DNA of 64,000 nucleotides from Mumia sp. zg.B17 (GTDB lineage Bacteria > Actinomycetota > Actinomycetes > Propionibacteriales > Nocardioidaceae): NCBI RefSeq assembly GCF_019550915.1, contig NZ_JAHWCI010000008.1, positions 1 to 64,000 on the forward strand, in the 5' to 3' direction. Below, piece by piece: positions 8,641 through 17,408 of the stretch. A program made the translations under genes and the position numbers. The number at the start of each line of letters is the position of its first letter. The stretch's first letter is position 1. The notes beneath the pieces were generated by a model, which saw only the letters and a program-made list of their open reading frames with translations, was not told the origin of the DNA and made no database searches.

Positions 8641-11600
8641 TCAGTCGATGACCTTGGCGAGCAGGTTGTCGTAGACGAGCGCCTGAGGCGCGTTCGTCGC
8701 CGAGCCTCCCAGGTATCCGGAGACGCCGACTCCACCCGCTGCCTGCAGCGCAGCGGTGGAGTCCGTCGCCGAGGCCGTCCACGATGCCGGCTCCGCCTCC
8801 CCGGTCTTCCACACCTTGGCGCGGACCGTCGTCGGTGAGGTGCCGACCGCTTGCACCTTGACCTTCAGGACGTCGCCGAGCTGGTAGGAGAGACCGGGGG
8901 CCACGGTGCTCGCGAGCAGCGACTCGGCTGCGCCGACGAAACGGCTCGGCGACACGACGACCTGCCCATCGGGCTGAAGTCTCAGGCGCACCCGGTAGCC
9001 GTCGTTGACCGAACCACGGACCCCGAACCAGGCGAAGATCCCCGAGCCGGTGAGAACCTTCTCGGCGCGGACCTCGGCCGTCAGCTCCGTCGACGTCCCG
9101 CTGACGGAGCTCAGCCATGCGGTCGACGTGCCTCCGGCAACGTGCATCTGGAGGCGGCCGACCCCGTCGGCGACCGAGTAGTTGCTGGCCAGCCAGGTGG
9201 TCGACCAGGAACCACCGACGTCTGCCGTCCCGAATCCGTTGGTCGCGGTGCGCCCGAAGGTGTCCTGCGCGATGACCGCATCGGGCGGCGGGAGGCTGAC
9301 GGTCACGTTGCGGGTGACCGATCCCGTCGCACCGTCGTCGTCGGTCACCGTCAGCTTGACCGCATAGGTCCCCGCCGAGGCGTACGTCTTCTGCGGCGAC
9401 GCACCGGTGGCCGTCGTCCCGTCACCGAACGTCCACGCGTAGGACGCGATCTCCCCGTCCGGATCGGACGACCCCGACGCGTCGAACGACGCCGACAGGT
9501 TGTCGGTCGACGACGTGAACGACGCGGTGGGAGCCTGGTTGACCGGTGGTGCAGTCACCGTGACGCTCTGCGTGACCGACGCCGTCGCTCCGTCGTCGTC
9601 GGTCACCGTCAGCTTGACCGCGTAGGTCCCCGCCGAGGCGTACGTCTTCTGCGGCGACGCACCGGTGGCCGTCGTCCCGTCACCGAAGGTCCACGCGTAG
9701 GACGCGATCTCCCCGTCCGGATCGGACGACCCCGACGCGTCGAACGACGCCGACAGGTTGTCGGTCGACGACGTGAACGACGCGGTCGGCGGAAGGTTCT
9801 GCGCCTCGCCCGTCGTCCCGGTGAGGTGGTGAGCCGCGATCTCTCCGGCCGGCAGGGCCCGCGGATAGACAGCGACCTCGTCGATGCGCCCGCTCAGGTT
9901 GTTGGACGTGCCGCGGTTCGGCCAGCTGCTCGAGAGCTGGTCGCTCCCGATGCGCCAGTAGCCGAGGTAGGCCTGGCCCCACTGCGTGTCCGTGCGCTGC
10001 CCGACCATCGTGCCGTCGAGATAGAGCTTCATGCCCGACTTGTCCAGGCTCGCCGCGAAGTGGTGCCACGTGTCGTCGTTGTAGCCGTTGCCCGACTGCA
10101 CCGTCCGGATCTCGCCGGGGTTGACACCGAACGTCACTCGACCGCTGCCGTTGATGTAGAGAAGACGGTCGTGCGTCGAGGAGTTGCCGGTCTTTGAGCT
10201 GCCGAAGCCGGCGATCCTGCCACCCAAGATCGAGCTGGTACGGAACCAGCCCTCGATCGTGAAGGCGTTGGGCGCGAACCTCAGCTCGTTGGAGTTGATG
10301 CGCCCGCTGGTGCTTCCGTTGAGGCTCGACGCGGTGCCCGGAGACACCGCACCCGAGACGCCGCGTGTCACGCCCGAGCCCGCAGTCCCGTTGTCCGTGC
10401 CGCCCCAGTCCTGGACGCTGGTGCCCGAGGCCTCGTCGAGCCGGTAGTACAAGGTGGGCTTGCTGCCGAGGACGGCTCGGGCGTAGGGGCCGTACGGGGT
10501 ACCGCCGCTGCCGAGCACCGAGGTGGACCCGTTGCCGCTCCAGCTGACGTTGTTGTCAGGGTCGGTGACCCGCACGCGGTAGGTGGAGGTCTGGCCGGCC
10601 GTGAGTCCGGTGTCCACGAAGGTGAGGGTCGGCCGGTGGTAGAAGTTGGAGCCCTGCGTCACCTCGTACACCGGGGTGGTCGTGTTGCCGTTGCGATAGA
10701 CGCGGTAGGTGAGGCTTCCGCTGTCGGGATCGGTCGCGGCCTGCCAGGAGACCTGCGCGGTGCCCGGCGCCTTCGAGGTCACCGTCGGGGTCAGGCTGGG
10801 CGACGCGCTGGGTCCGACGTTGTTCGGCGCGAGCGACCGCTTGGCGAAGCGTACGAGGCCCTGCTGCGCGACGTTGTTGACCTTCGGGAACTCCCCGCCG
10901 TAGACCATGTAGTCGTCGTTGCCGGTCACGCTCCAGGCCGCCTGGCTCTGTCCCGTGAACGAGCCGACGTCGATCGTCGGGAACCAGTCGAGCAGTGTCG
11001 GGGACGGGTTGTTGTGGAAGCTCGGGTAGCCCATCGTGTCGCGCGACACGACGCCCGTGGCCTGCTTCGAGAGCGCCGTCGCCTGGTAGAAGTCCCACGG
11101 CTCCGTCTGGGCGAATCCACCGATGTTGCCGCAGTAGTGCTTGTGGCCGGCGGCGTACACCGCCTCCTTCGCCGGGTACACCGAGTACGTGTCACCGTGG
11201 CAGTCGTCGAGCCACGTGATCTGGCCGGTCGAGCTGGCTCGGAACGTGCCCTCGAACCCGCCACTGCCGTAGTAGTCGTAGCCGCTGCCGTAGACGCCGT
11301 CCTCGTCGGTGGCGAGGCTGAGGATCGCGGCGCCGTCGCCGGTGTTCTTCACGACCTGGTTCATCGGCCACCCGAGAGTCGCGCCGGACGTCGGGTCGAC
11401 GGCGGCAAGGCCGCGGGCCTGGGCACCGTTGACGTTGCCGAAGTGCCCGCCGATCACGACTCGGGACCCGTCGGGCGTGATCGTCAGGGCGTTGACGCGA
11501 TGGTCTGCCGCGGGCGCCCATGGCCGCACCGCCGCGTTCGAGGCGGCGAAGGCTGCGAGCCGGGTGCGGCTCTCGTTTCCGGCGCGGGAGAAGATGCCAC

Positions 11601-12144
11601 CCGCGTAGACGGTGTCGTTGGTCGCGACGAGAGCGCGCACCTGCGAGTCCGTGCCGGTGTTGAAACCCGGGACAAGAGCGCCGGTGGCCGTGTCGAACGC
11701 GGCGATCCGGTAGCGGTTCTGCCCGCTCACCTGGGTGAACGAACCGCCGATGTAGAGACGAGAGCCATCGGGCGAGGCCGTGACGGCCAGCGCCTGTCCG
11801 TTCAGGTTGGGGTTGAAGCTGGAGATCAGCGCACCCGTCCTGATGTCGAAGGCCAGCATGTAGTTGCGAGTCACGACGTTCTGGCCTGCGGGCGACCCCG
11901 CAGGCCGCGCCTGCGTGAAGTTGCCGACGGCGTAGACCGTGTTGCCGACGACCTCCTGGTCCCACACCACCCCGTTGATCTGGACGGTGGGCAGCCCGTC
12001 CGCGGTGACGGTGACCGGCGTCGCGGGATCGGACGGTGCGGAGTCGGCCGGCGCTGGCGCGGTGACCGCGCCGAGGAGCGCCACGGTGAGCGCGGTGGCA
12101 GCACCGACGGCACCGAACCGGCGAAGGGTGGACTGGCGACGCAT
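8641..12144 (-). CDS. secreted multidomain protein: propeller-like, FN3, LamG, two PKD domains
   Basis: A 1167-residue exported protein. A basic N-terminus and hydrophobic segment (GAVGAATALTVALLG) form a signal peptide. Residues about 45-440 repeat a blade-like unit (AVTASPDGSRLYIGGSFTQV and variants), suggesting a beta-propeller. An FN3 domain follows (about 455-555), then a LamG/concanavalin-type lectin domain (about 570-760), two almost identical PKD domains (about 785-950), and another LamG-like C-terminus. The ATG at 12144 has GGAGG six bases upstream; a longer frame from 12243 lacks support. No sortase signal is seen. Location beside glycosyltransferases suggests glycan binding at the cell surface, which is inference. 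Confidence 0.8.
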   Translation of the reverse strand: MRRQSTLRRFGAVGAATALTVALLGAVTAPAPADSAPSDPATPVTVTADGLPTVQINGVVWDQEVVGNTVYAVGNFTQARPAGSPAGQNVVTRNYMLAFDIRTGALISSFNPNLNGQALAVTASPDGSRLYIGGSFTQVSGQNRYRIAAFDTATGALVPGFNTGTDSQVRALVATNDTVYAGGIFSRAGNESRTRLAAFAASNAAVRPWAPAADHRVNALTITPDGSRVVIGGHFGNVNGAQARGLAAVDPTSGATLGWPMNQVVKNTGDGAAILSLATDEDGVYGSGYDYYGSGGFEGTFRASSTGQITWLDDCHGDTYSVYPAKEAVYAAGHKHYCGNIGGFAQTEPWDFYQATALSKQATGVVSRDTMGYPSFHNNPSPTLLDWFPTIDVGSFTGQSQAAWSVTGNDDYMVYGGEFPKVNNVAQQGLVRFAKRSLAPNNVGPSASPSLTPTVTSKAPGTAQVSWQAATDPDSGSLTYRVYRNGNTTTPVYEVTQGSNFYHRPTLTFVDTGLTAGQTSTYRVRVTDPDNNVSWSGNGSTSVLGSGGTPYGPYARAVLGSKPTLYYRLDEASGTSVQDWGGTDNGTAGSGVTRGVSGAVSPGTASSLNGSTSGRINSNELRFAPNAFTIEGWFRTSSILGGRIAGFGSSKTGNSSTHDRLLYINGSGRVTFGVNPGEIRTVQSGNGYNDDTWHHFAASLDKSGMKLYLDGTMVGQRTDTQWGQAYLGYWRIGSDQLSSSWPNRGTSNNLSGRIDEVAVYPRALPAGEIAAHHLTGTTGEAQNLPPTASFTSSTDNLSASFDASGSSDPDGEIASYAWTFGDGTTATGASPQKTYASAGTYAVKLTVTDDDGATASVTQSVTVTAPPVNQAPTASFTSSTDNLSASFDASGSSDPDGEIASYAWTFGDGTTATGASPQKTYASAGTYAVKLTVTDDDGATGSVTRNVTVSLPPPDAVIAQDTFGRTATNGFGTADVGGSWSTTWLASNYSVADGVGRLQMHVAGGTSTAWLSSVSGTSTELTAEVRAEKVLTGSGIFAWFGVRGSVNDGYRVRLRLQPDGQVVVSPSRFVGAAESLLASTVAPGLSYQLGDVLKVKVQAVGTSPTTVRAKVWKTGEAEPASWTASATDSTAALQAAGGVGVSGYLGGSATNAPQALVYDNLLAKVID
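9332..9786 (-). repeat. tandem 258-bp-period repeat encoding the two PKD domains
   Basis: The segments 9332-9528 and 9590-9786 (197 bases each) differ at only two positions that I can find. They encode the same PKD core, including GEIASYAWTFGDGTTATG. Such DNA-level identity points to a recent duplication or ongoing gene conversion and makes PKD copy number likely to vary between strains. Confidence 0.9.
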
Positions 12145-12251
12145 GAAGGCCTCCGAGAAAGGGTGGTCGAACGGTGACAACCTAGTCCGAGCAGGAGTCA
12201 CGATCAGCAGGTTGTTCGTTTTGCGATGTCGCGTTCGGGACATCGCCGAGG

Positions 12252-12953
12252 TCAGGGCATGACACCTCTGAACGCCACGATGTCGGCGTCGCCGGAGTAG
12301 CTGACGCTCACGACCGCGCGTCGCGCGTCGGGCTTCGGGAGCTGGAAGACGTAGCGACCGGTCGCCGACCCGCCGACCGCGAGGCTCCCGTCGAAGGGTC
12401 GGGTCCGCTTGTCACCGAGCACCGGCGAGGCCGGCTGGTTCTGGCGGCCCACGTTCAGGTTCACGACCGCGTCGCCGAGCTGGACCGGCTTGCGGCTGTC
12501 GTTCGTCACGCGGACGACCACCACGACGCCGGGTCCCTCCACCTCACCAGCGCCTTGGGCCGAAGCACGGACGTCCTTCAGACGAACAACCGTCGCCGTG
12601 ACTCCGTCTCCCATGTCGGCAGACTCGCTCATCGGAACCGGCTTCAAGGTCCCCGGATAGAGCCCGTCCGAGCCGTCGGACACGGACGTGCCGGGATCGG
12701 AGCCGGGCTCGTCCGCCGAGGGCGCGGAGCCGCCGTCGTCGGGTGCCGGTGTGTCGCCCGACGACTCCTCGGCCCCAGTCGTCGACGCTGCTCCGGCGGT
12801 CGCCGTCGGCTCGGCCTTCTCGCCCCGTGTCCCGGCCTCCGGCTCGTCGTCGCCGAGCACGAGCACCGCCACGACCAGGAGAACGACAGCCGTGACGACG
12901 CCCACTCCGACGACCACGACCAGGCGCCGCCGTCCCTCCGCGTTCTCGCTCAC
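12252..12953 (-). CDS. membrane-anchored DUF4352-like protein
   Basis: A 233-residue protein with one N-terminal membrane helix (LVVVVGVGVVTAVVLLVVAV, about 10-33) and a long Ser/Pro/Asp/Gly-rich linker (about 40-110). Its extracytoplasmic C-terminal domain contains VVVVVRVTNDSRKPVQLGDA and GRYVFQLPKPDARRAVVSVS, the pattern of the immunoglobulin-like DUF4352/telomeric-repeat-binding family. GTG at 12953 is preferred because GAGGGA lies eight bases upstream; the frame runs further upstream without a start signal. Function is not known. It follows the divergent GT2 gene with 151 bases between starts. Confidence 0.7.
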   Translation of the reverse strand: MSENAEGRRRLVVVVGVGVVTAVVLLVVAVLVLGDDEPEAGTRGEKAEPTATAGAASTTGAEESSGDTPAPDDGGSAPSADEPGSDPGTSVSDGSDGLYPGTLKPVPMSESADMGDGVTATVVRLKDVRASAQGAGEVEGPGVVVVVRVTNDSRKPVQLGDAVVNLNVGRQNQPASPVLGDKRTRPFDGSLAVGGSATGRYVFQLPKPDARRAVVSVSYSGDADIVAFRGVMP

Positions 12954-13104
12954 CGAACCGTCCCTCGCTCCTCGTCGCCCCGATGCTCTGAGCCTCTCGA
13001 GGCTAACGTGGCCGCGGAGCGATGTCCGCCGTTTCGGAGCACCGAGGCTATCGTCACGTCTACGATGACGCGGACCCGACCGGTCTCGAGACTCGAGGAG
13101 GAGC

Positions 13105-13992
13105 GTGACCGCGACGACCGCCATCGTGACGGTGAACTACGCATCGCACCGCCTCCTCGCGACGAACGAGGCGCTGCGGCAGGCTCAGGACGAGGGCCTG
13201 CACGTCGTCGTCGCCGACAGCTACTCGTCGGCAGGCAACCGCGACGCGGTGGCCGCTCTCTGCGCCGACCGAGGCTGGCAGCTGGTCCCCCTCGCCGGCA
13301 ATCCCGGCTTCGGCAGCGCCGTCAACGCCGCGGTCGCCGCCCTCGACGAAACAGTCGCCACGCTGGTCCTGCTCAACCCGGACGCGTCCGCCCCCGCCCG
13401 CACCCTGTCTCACCTGGCCGACGCCGTCCGAGCCGACCAGGCCGCGATCGTCGCGCCGCGCATCGTGCGCCCTGACGGGTCGACGTGGTCGGAAGGCGGC
13501 GACATCCTCGTCGCCGAGGGCACCACCCGCACCGCGGGCGTACGGATCGAACAGGCGTCGCATCCCTGGCTGAGCGGCGCGTGCCTTGCCGTGTCGCGGC
13601 CACTGTGGGAGCGGCTCGGGGGGTTCGACGACGACTACTTCATGTACTGGGAGGACGTCGATCTGAGCTATCGCTGCGTGACGGGGGGCGGCCGCGTCGT
13701 GGTCAGGCGTGACCTCGAGGTCGTCCACGACGTCGGCGGCACCCAGGGGGGCGGACGTGCGAAGTCCGACCTCTACTACCGCTACAACTGCCGCAACCGG
13801 TTGCTGTTCGCGTCGAAGCACCTGACCGCCGACGAGATCCGCGGGTGGATCTCCACGGCGCCCTCGTACGCGCGGGACGTGGTCCTGCGCGGCGGGCGAC
13901 GTCAGTTCCTCGAGCGTGGCCCGGGACCGCTCCTGTCCGCTGCGCGCGGATCGTGGGAGGGCTACCTCCACGCCCGGCGCGCGTTGCGCTGA
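13105..13992 (+). CDS. GT2 family glycosyltransferase (rhamnosyltransferase-like)
   Basis: A 295-residue GT-A enzyme. It begins TAIVTVNYASH and carries LVLLNPDASAP, the metal-binding region, near residues 90-100. It also has HPWLSGACLAVSRPLWERLG and FMYWEDVDLSYR, the ED catalytic-base motif of WbbL/rhamnosyltransferase-like GT2 proteins. The GTG start has GGAGGAG directly upstream. It probably adds a deoxysugar or hexose to a lipid-linked glycan. Similarity to WbbL, which builds the arabinogalactan linker, is by motif only; the acceptor is unknown. Confidence 0.85.
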   Translation: MTATTAIVTVNYASHRLLATNEALRQAQDEGLHVVVADSYSSAGNRDAVAALCADRGWQLVPLAGNPGFGSAVNAAVAALDETVATLVLLNPDASAPARTLSHLADAVRADQAAIVAPRIVRPDGSTWSEGGDILVAEGTTRTAGVRIEQASHPWLSGACLAVSRPLWERLGGFDDDYFMYWEDVDLSYRCVTGGGRVVVRRDLEVVHDVGGTQGGGRAKSDLYYRYNCRNRLLFASKHLTADEIRGWISTAPSYARDVVLRGGRRQFLERGPGPLLSAARGSWEGYLHARRALR

Positions 13993-14005
13993 GCGACGTC
14001 CCGCG

Positions 14006-15145
14006 TCATCCTCGGCGGCGTCCCGAGGCGACGCCCCGGGTCGAGTGCCCGCCCGCGATCTTCTCGAGGAGCTTCTCGTAGCCCTCGGCGACGTCGTCCC
14101 AGCGGTAGAGCTCCGCTGCGCGGTCCTGGAGGCGCCGGCCCGCCGCCCTCATCTCTGCCGGGTCGGCCTCCGCGCGCTCGAGGCAGGAGGCGACGCCCTC
14201 CTCATCGCGGAACACGAGATCGTCACCACCGAGCACGCCGACGTTGAAGGACACGTCGTAGGCCGCGACGGCCGTGCCGGCGCCCATCGCACGCAGGAGC
14301 GACGGATTGGTCCCGCCGACCGAGTGACCGTGGACGTAGAGCAGGGCGTGCGCATAGAGCTGGTCGAGCAGCTCCTGGTCCCACACGCCGCCGACCAGCC
14401 TCACCCCGCTGTGCTCGCGCGCCGCGAGACCCTCGACCCGAGCCGTGTAGTCGTCGGCGTACGGCGCTGACCCCACGACGACCACCGGCAACCTGGCACC
14501 GGATCTCACGGCACCGTCGACGATCTCGGAGACATGGTTCTCCGGCTCGAACCGGGCCACGACGAGGTGGTATCCCCCGGGCTCCAGCCCGAGGTCGGCG
14601 AGCCTGTCCGCGGGTGGGTCTCGAAGGATGGGTGCGCCGTACGCCAGCAGCTCGGTCGGCAGACCGAACTCGTCCTCGTAGTAGTCGGCGATTCCCTGCG
14701 CGTCCGCGATCACAGCGTCGGCCCAGCGCACCGACAGCGCCTCCGCCGCACGGTAGTAGCGCTTGCCGGCGCCGCCCCACTTGGCGCGCTTCCACTCCAA
14801 CCCGTCGGCATGGAGCGCGGTGGGGATGCCCCGGAGGCGCAGAGCTGGCAGGAACGGGGCGTTGGCGGCGTTGAAGACCACCGCGGCGTCGTAGCGTGCA
14901 CGGCCGAGCGAGACGTGGCCGACCGAGAGCGCGGTGTGCGACAAGGTCTCCAACGCCTTGCGCCGGGCCGCGGGCAGGTGCACCAGGGTCATACCGCGGT
15001 AGCTGTCCGCGCCTCCGCTCCCCCGGCAGTAGACCGTGACCTCGTGTCCTCGGTCGACGAGACGTCGGCCGACCTCCTCCACGGCGGTCTCGAACCCTCC
15101 GTACTGCGCCGGGACGCCGCGGGTGCCCAGCAGGGCGATCCTCAT
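14006..15145 (-). CDS. GT4 glycosyltransferase with DUF1972-type N-terminus
   Basis: A 379-residue enzyme beginning MRIALLGTRGVPAQYGGFET, the hallmark of DUF1972 rhamnosyl/galactosyltransferases of bacterial polysaccharide loci. The C-terminal GT-B domain has VGGTNPSLLRAMGAGTAVAA at the donor-binding site. Its ATG overlaps the stop of the CDP-alcohol phosphatidyltransferase gene as ATGA, so it is the last gene of a three-gene operon with that gene and the polyprenol-phosphate-mannose synthase. A role in glycosylating a phospholipid or polyprenol-linked product is inferred from this linkage. Confidence 0.85.
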   Translation of the reverse strand: MRIALLGTRGVPAQYGGFETAVEEVGRRLVDRGHEVTVYCRGSGGADSYRGMTLVHLPAARRKALETLSHTALSVGHVSLGRARYDAAVVFNAANAPFLPALRLRGIPTALHADGLEWKRAKWGGAGKRYYRAAEALSVRWADAVIADAQGIADYYEDEFGLPTELLAYGAPILRDPPADRLADLGLEPGGYHLVVARFEPENHVSEIVDGAVRSGARLPVVVVGSAPYADDYTARVEGLAAREHSGVRLVGGVWDQELLDQLYAHALLYVHGHSVGGTNPSLLRAMGAGTAVAAYDVSFNVGVLGGDDLVFRDEEGVASCLERAEADPAEMRAAGRRLQDRAAELYRWDDVAEGYEKLLEKIAGGHSTRGVASGRRRG

Positions 15146-15894
15146 CGTGGGCCCCCGGAGGCCCGGTCCAGCGCGCGGAGCTCGCGCCACCACTTGACGA
15201 GCGCTGCCGCGAGCGCTGCCGCGTTGGCGAGCATGAGCGCGGTGTAGACGGCGGTGAACGCCGGCCCCCAGGCGAGCAGCACGAAGACGAGACAGAGGAC
15301 CCCGTAGTCGGTCGGGAGCAGCAACCAGCGGCGCGCCGGGTGCTCCTCGCGGTCGACGTCGATCGTCGACCCACGTGACCCTGCCGGCCGGAGGGTCGGG
15401 ACCAAAATCAGGCCGAAGAAGGTGACGACCGCCACGACCTCGTACGCCACCGGGACCAACAGCCAGCCGGCCTCGTCGTACGTCGGCCACCGGAACCAGG
15501 AGATCAGGACCGCCAGGTGGAGCGTGCTCGTCTTGATGCAGTCGATCATGTGGTCGAGCCACTCGCCGCTGCGCGAGCCGGCCCCCGCCAACCGGGCCAG
15601 CTGTCCGTCGACGGAGTCCATGACGTAGCCGAGGGCCAGGAGGACCGCGATCGCGCAGGCGGTCACCACGGTGGGCTCGGTCAGCGCCAGCAGAGCGATC
15701 GCGGCGGTGGACAGGGAGGCGCTGATCGCCGTCGCCTGGTTGGGCGTCATCCCGACCGTGCTGACGACCGCGGCCACCTGCCGACCGAGAGGTCTGTTGA
15801 CGTGCCGCGAGTAGGCGGCGGTGCCCTTGGCCGGCTTCTGCGCCCGCCGGAGCGCGTCGAGAGCCTCCTTGACCGTCCTGGTCGCGGTGGTCAC
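15142..15894 (-). CDS. CDP-alcohol phosphatidyltransferase family membrane protein
   Basis: A 250-residue integral membrane enzyme. The motif D-x2-D-G-x2-A-R-x8-G-x3-D-x3-D is complete in DSVDGQLARLAGAG followed by GEWLDHMID (about residues 92-118), so all catalytic Asp residues are present. Hydrophobic helices follow. Family members transfer a phosphoalcohol from CDP-linked donors to an alcohol acceptor such as inositol phosphate or glycerol phosphate. The GTG start overlaps the upstream stop (GTGA). Which donor and alcohol are used cannot be read from sequence. Linkage to a mannosyl-phosphoprenol synthase and a GT4 suggests a glycophospholipid or polymer head-group rather than bulk phospholipid. 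Confidence 0.85.
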   Translation of the reverse strand: MTTATRTVKEALDALRRAQKPAKGTAAYSRHVNRPLGRQVAAVVSTVGMTPNQATAISASLSTAAIALLALTEPTVVTACAIAVLLALGYVMDSVDGQLARLAGAGSRSGEWLDHMIDCIKTSTLHLAVLISWFRWPTYDEAGWLLVPVAYEVVAVVTFFGLILVPTLRPAGSRGSTIDVDREEHPARRWLLLPTDYGVLCLVFVLLAWGPAFTAVYTALMLANAAALAAALVKWWRELRALDRASGGPR

Positions 15895-16688
15895 GAAGCC
15901 CGTCCCGCGCTGGGAGCCGACGCTTGCCCGTCGCTACCGGTTGACCGCGAACGCAGCCGCTGCACACGAGACTCGACGCCCCAGCGGGTGACCTTCCGTA
16001 CGGCCTCCACCACGATTCCGCCGGTCATCTTGGACTCACCCCGTTCGCGCTCCACGAAGGTGATCGGAATCTCCTGCAGAGTGAAGCCGCCTCGCACCGC
16101 GCGCCAGGCGAGATCGATCTGGAAGCAGTAGCCCTGGCTGTCGACGGGCTCGGCGACCAGCCTCTCCAGCACTTTCGCGTCGTACGCGCGGAACCCGCCG
16201 GTCGCGTCGCGGACGGGGAGACCGAGCGCAAGACGGGCATAGAGGCTGCCTCCGCGCGAGAGCAGCCGTCGGTGCCACGGCCAGTTGACGACACCACCCC
16301 CCGGCACCCAGCGTGAGCCGAGCGCCACGTCGGCGGACCGCAGCCCGGCAAGCAACCCGGGGAGGTCCTGCGGCCGGTGCGAGCCGTCGGCATCCATCTC
16401 CACGACCACGTCGTAGTCGCGCTCGAACGCCCACGCGAACCCGGCCAGGTAAGCGGCGCCGAGCCCCTCCTTGCCGGCTCGGTGGAGCACGAACACCTGG
16501 GTGTCTTCGCCGGCGAGACGGTCAGCGATCTCACCAGTGCCGTCGGGCGAGGCGTCGTCGGCGACGAGGACGTCCGCGGTCGGCACGCAGCGCCGGATAC
16601 CGCTGACCGCACCCACGACGTTGTCCGCCTCGTTGTAGGTCGGGACGATGACGAGCGTGCGCGGAGCTCGCGAGGTGTCCGTGGACAT
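15891..16688 (-). CDS. polyprenol monophosphomannose synthase
   Basis: A GT2 enzyme of 265 residues making polyprenyl-phosphate-mannose from GDP-mannose, by homology to Dpm1 and the Ppm1 catalytic domain. It starts LVIVPTYNEADNV and carries VEMDADGSHRPQDL with the metal-binding DAD near residue 100, then GSRWVPGGGV. It ends without C-terminal membrane helices, as in single-domain Ppm1/DPM1. The product is the sugar donor for the GT39 mannosyltransferase at 46604-48277 in this window. First gene of the - strand operon. Confidence 0.88.
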   Translation of the reverse strand: MSTDTSRAPRTLVIVPTYNEADNVVGAVSGIRRCVPTADVLVADDASPDGTGEIADRLAGEDTQVFVLHRAGKEGLGAAYLAGFAWAFERDYDVVVEMDADGSHRPQDLPGLLAGLRSADVALGSRWVPGGGVVNWPWHRRLLSRGGSLYARLALGLPVRDATGGFRAYDAKVLERLVAEPVDSQGYCFQIDLAWRAVRGGFTLQEIPITFVERERGESKMTGGIVVEAVRKVTRWGVESRVQRLRSRSTGSDGQASAPSAGRAS

Positions 16689-16839
16689 GATGGATGATCC
16701 CCGTCTGGCTGAGGCGTGTACGAGGTTGCGACGCTATCAACTGAGCGGCGGTCGGGCGGACGATCGCACGATCCCGGCCCGTGGTGCGCGTCGCATCTCG
16801 TCTTGGGACAACCCGGTCAGACGCGACCTCTCCTCGGCC

Positions 16840-16845
16840 TACGGT
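16840..16845 (+). promoter_or_regulatory. -10 hexamer, leaderless promoter of the GtrA gene
   Basis: TACGGT ends six bases before the ATG at 16852. The bases between (GGACGG) could double as a weak ribosome site, so leaderless initiation is likely but not certain. Confidence 0.4.
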
Positions 16846-16851
16846 GGACGG

Positions 16852-17349
16852 ATGACTTCGGTTCTCGAGCGCTCGCGCGCCCGACGTCTCGCTCACGAGC
16901 TGGCGACGTTCGGCGCTGTCGGCCTGACCGGGTACGTCGTCGACGTCTCGGTGTTCAACCTCCTGCGGTACGCGGGTCCTGGGCTGCTTGAGGACAAGCC
17001 GTTGACCGCCAAAGCGATCTCCGTGTTCGTCGCCACGCTCGTGACCTACTTCGGCAACCGCACGCTCACGTGGCGGCACCGCGCTCGGGCCAGCCGACTC
17101 CGTGAGTACAGCCTGTTCTTCGTCTTCAACGGGATCGGCATGGCGATCGCCCTGGGCTGTCTCGCTGTGTCGCACTACCTCCTCGACCTGACGAGCCCGC
17201 TGGCCGACAACATCTCCGCGAATGTCGTCGGCCTGGCGCTCGGCACCGCGTTCCGCTTCTGGGCCTACCGCACGTTCGTCTTCAACCAGGTCCGTACGCC
17301 GCCGGAGTCTGCCCCGGAGATGGCCGAGATCACCGCCCCGGGCCGGTGA
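16852..17349 (+). CDS. GtrA-family membrane protein
   Basis: A 165-residue protein with four predicted membrane helices. It has the GtrA family pattern FGAVGLTGYVVDVSVFNLL near the N-terminus, FVATLVTYFGNRTLTWRHR in the middle, and GTAFRFWAYRTFVF at the C-terminus. GtrA-like proteins are thought to flip polyprenyl-phosphate sugars or modify cell-surface glycans, which suits its position next to the polyprenol-phosphate-mannose synthase. A frame extends upstream to 16648, but the ATG at 16852 fits the domain start. Confidence 0.85.
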   Translation: MTSVLERSRARRLAHELATFGAVGLTGYVVDVSVFNLLRYAGPGLLEDKPLTAKAISVFVATLVTYFGNRTLTWRHRARASRLREYSLFFVFNGIGMAIALGCLAVSHYLLDLTSPLADNISANVVGLALGTAFRFWAYRTFVFNQVRTPPESAPEMAEITAPGR

Positions 17350-17408
17350 AGGTCCCTCTGCACGCCGCCCTACGATCGTCTCGGAGCCCAGCCGGCCAGG
17401 AGGAATCG

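Noticed and set aside
8851-12177. Two long + strand frames (448 and 513 codons)
   Set aside because: They are shadows of the secreted LamG/PKD gene, which has a signal peptide, ribosome site and repeats.
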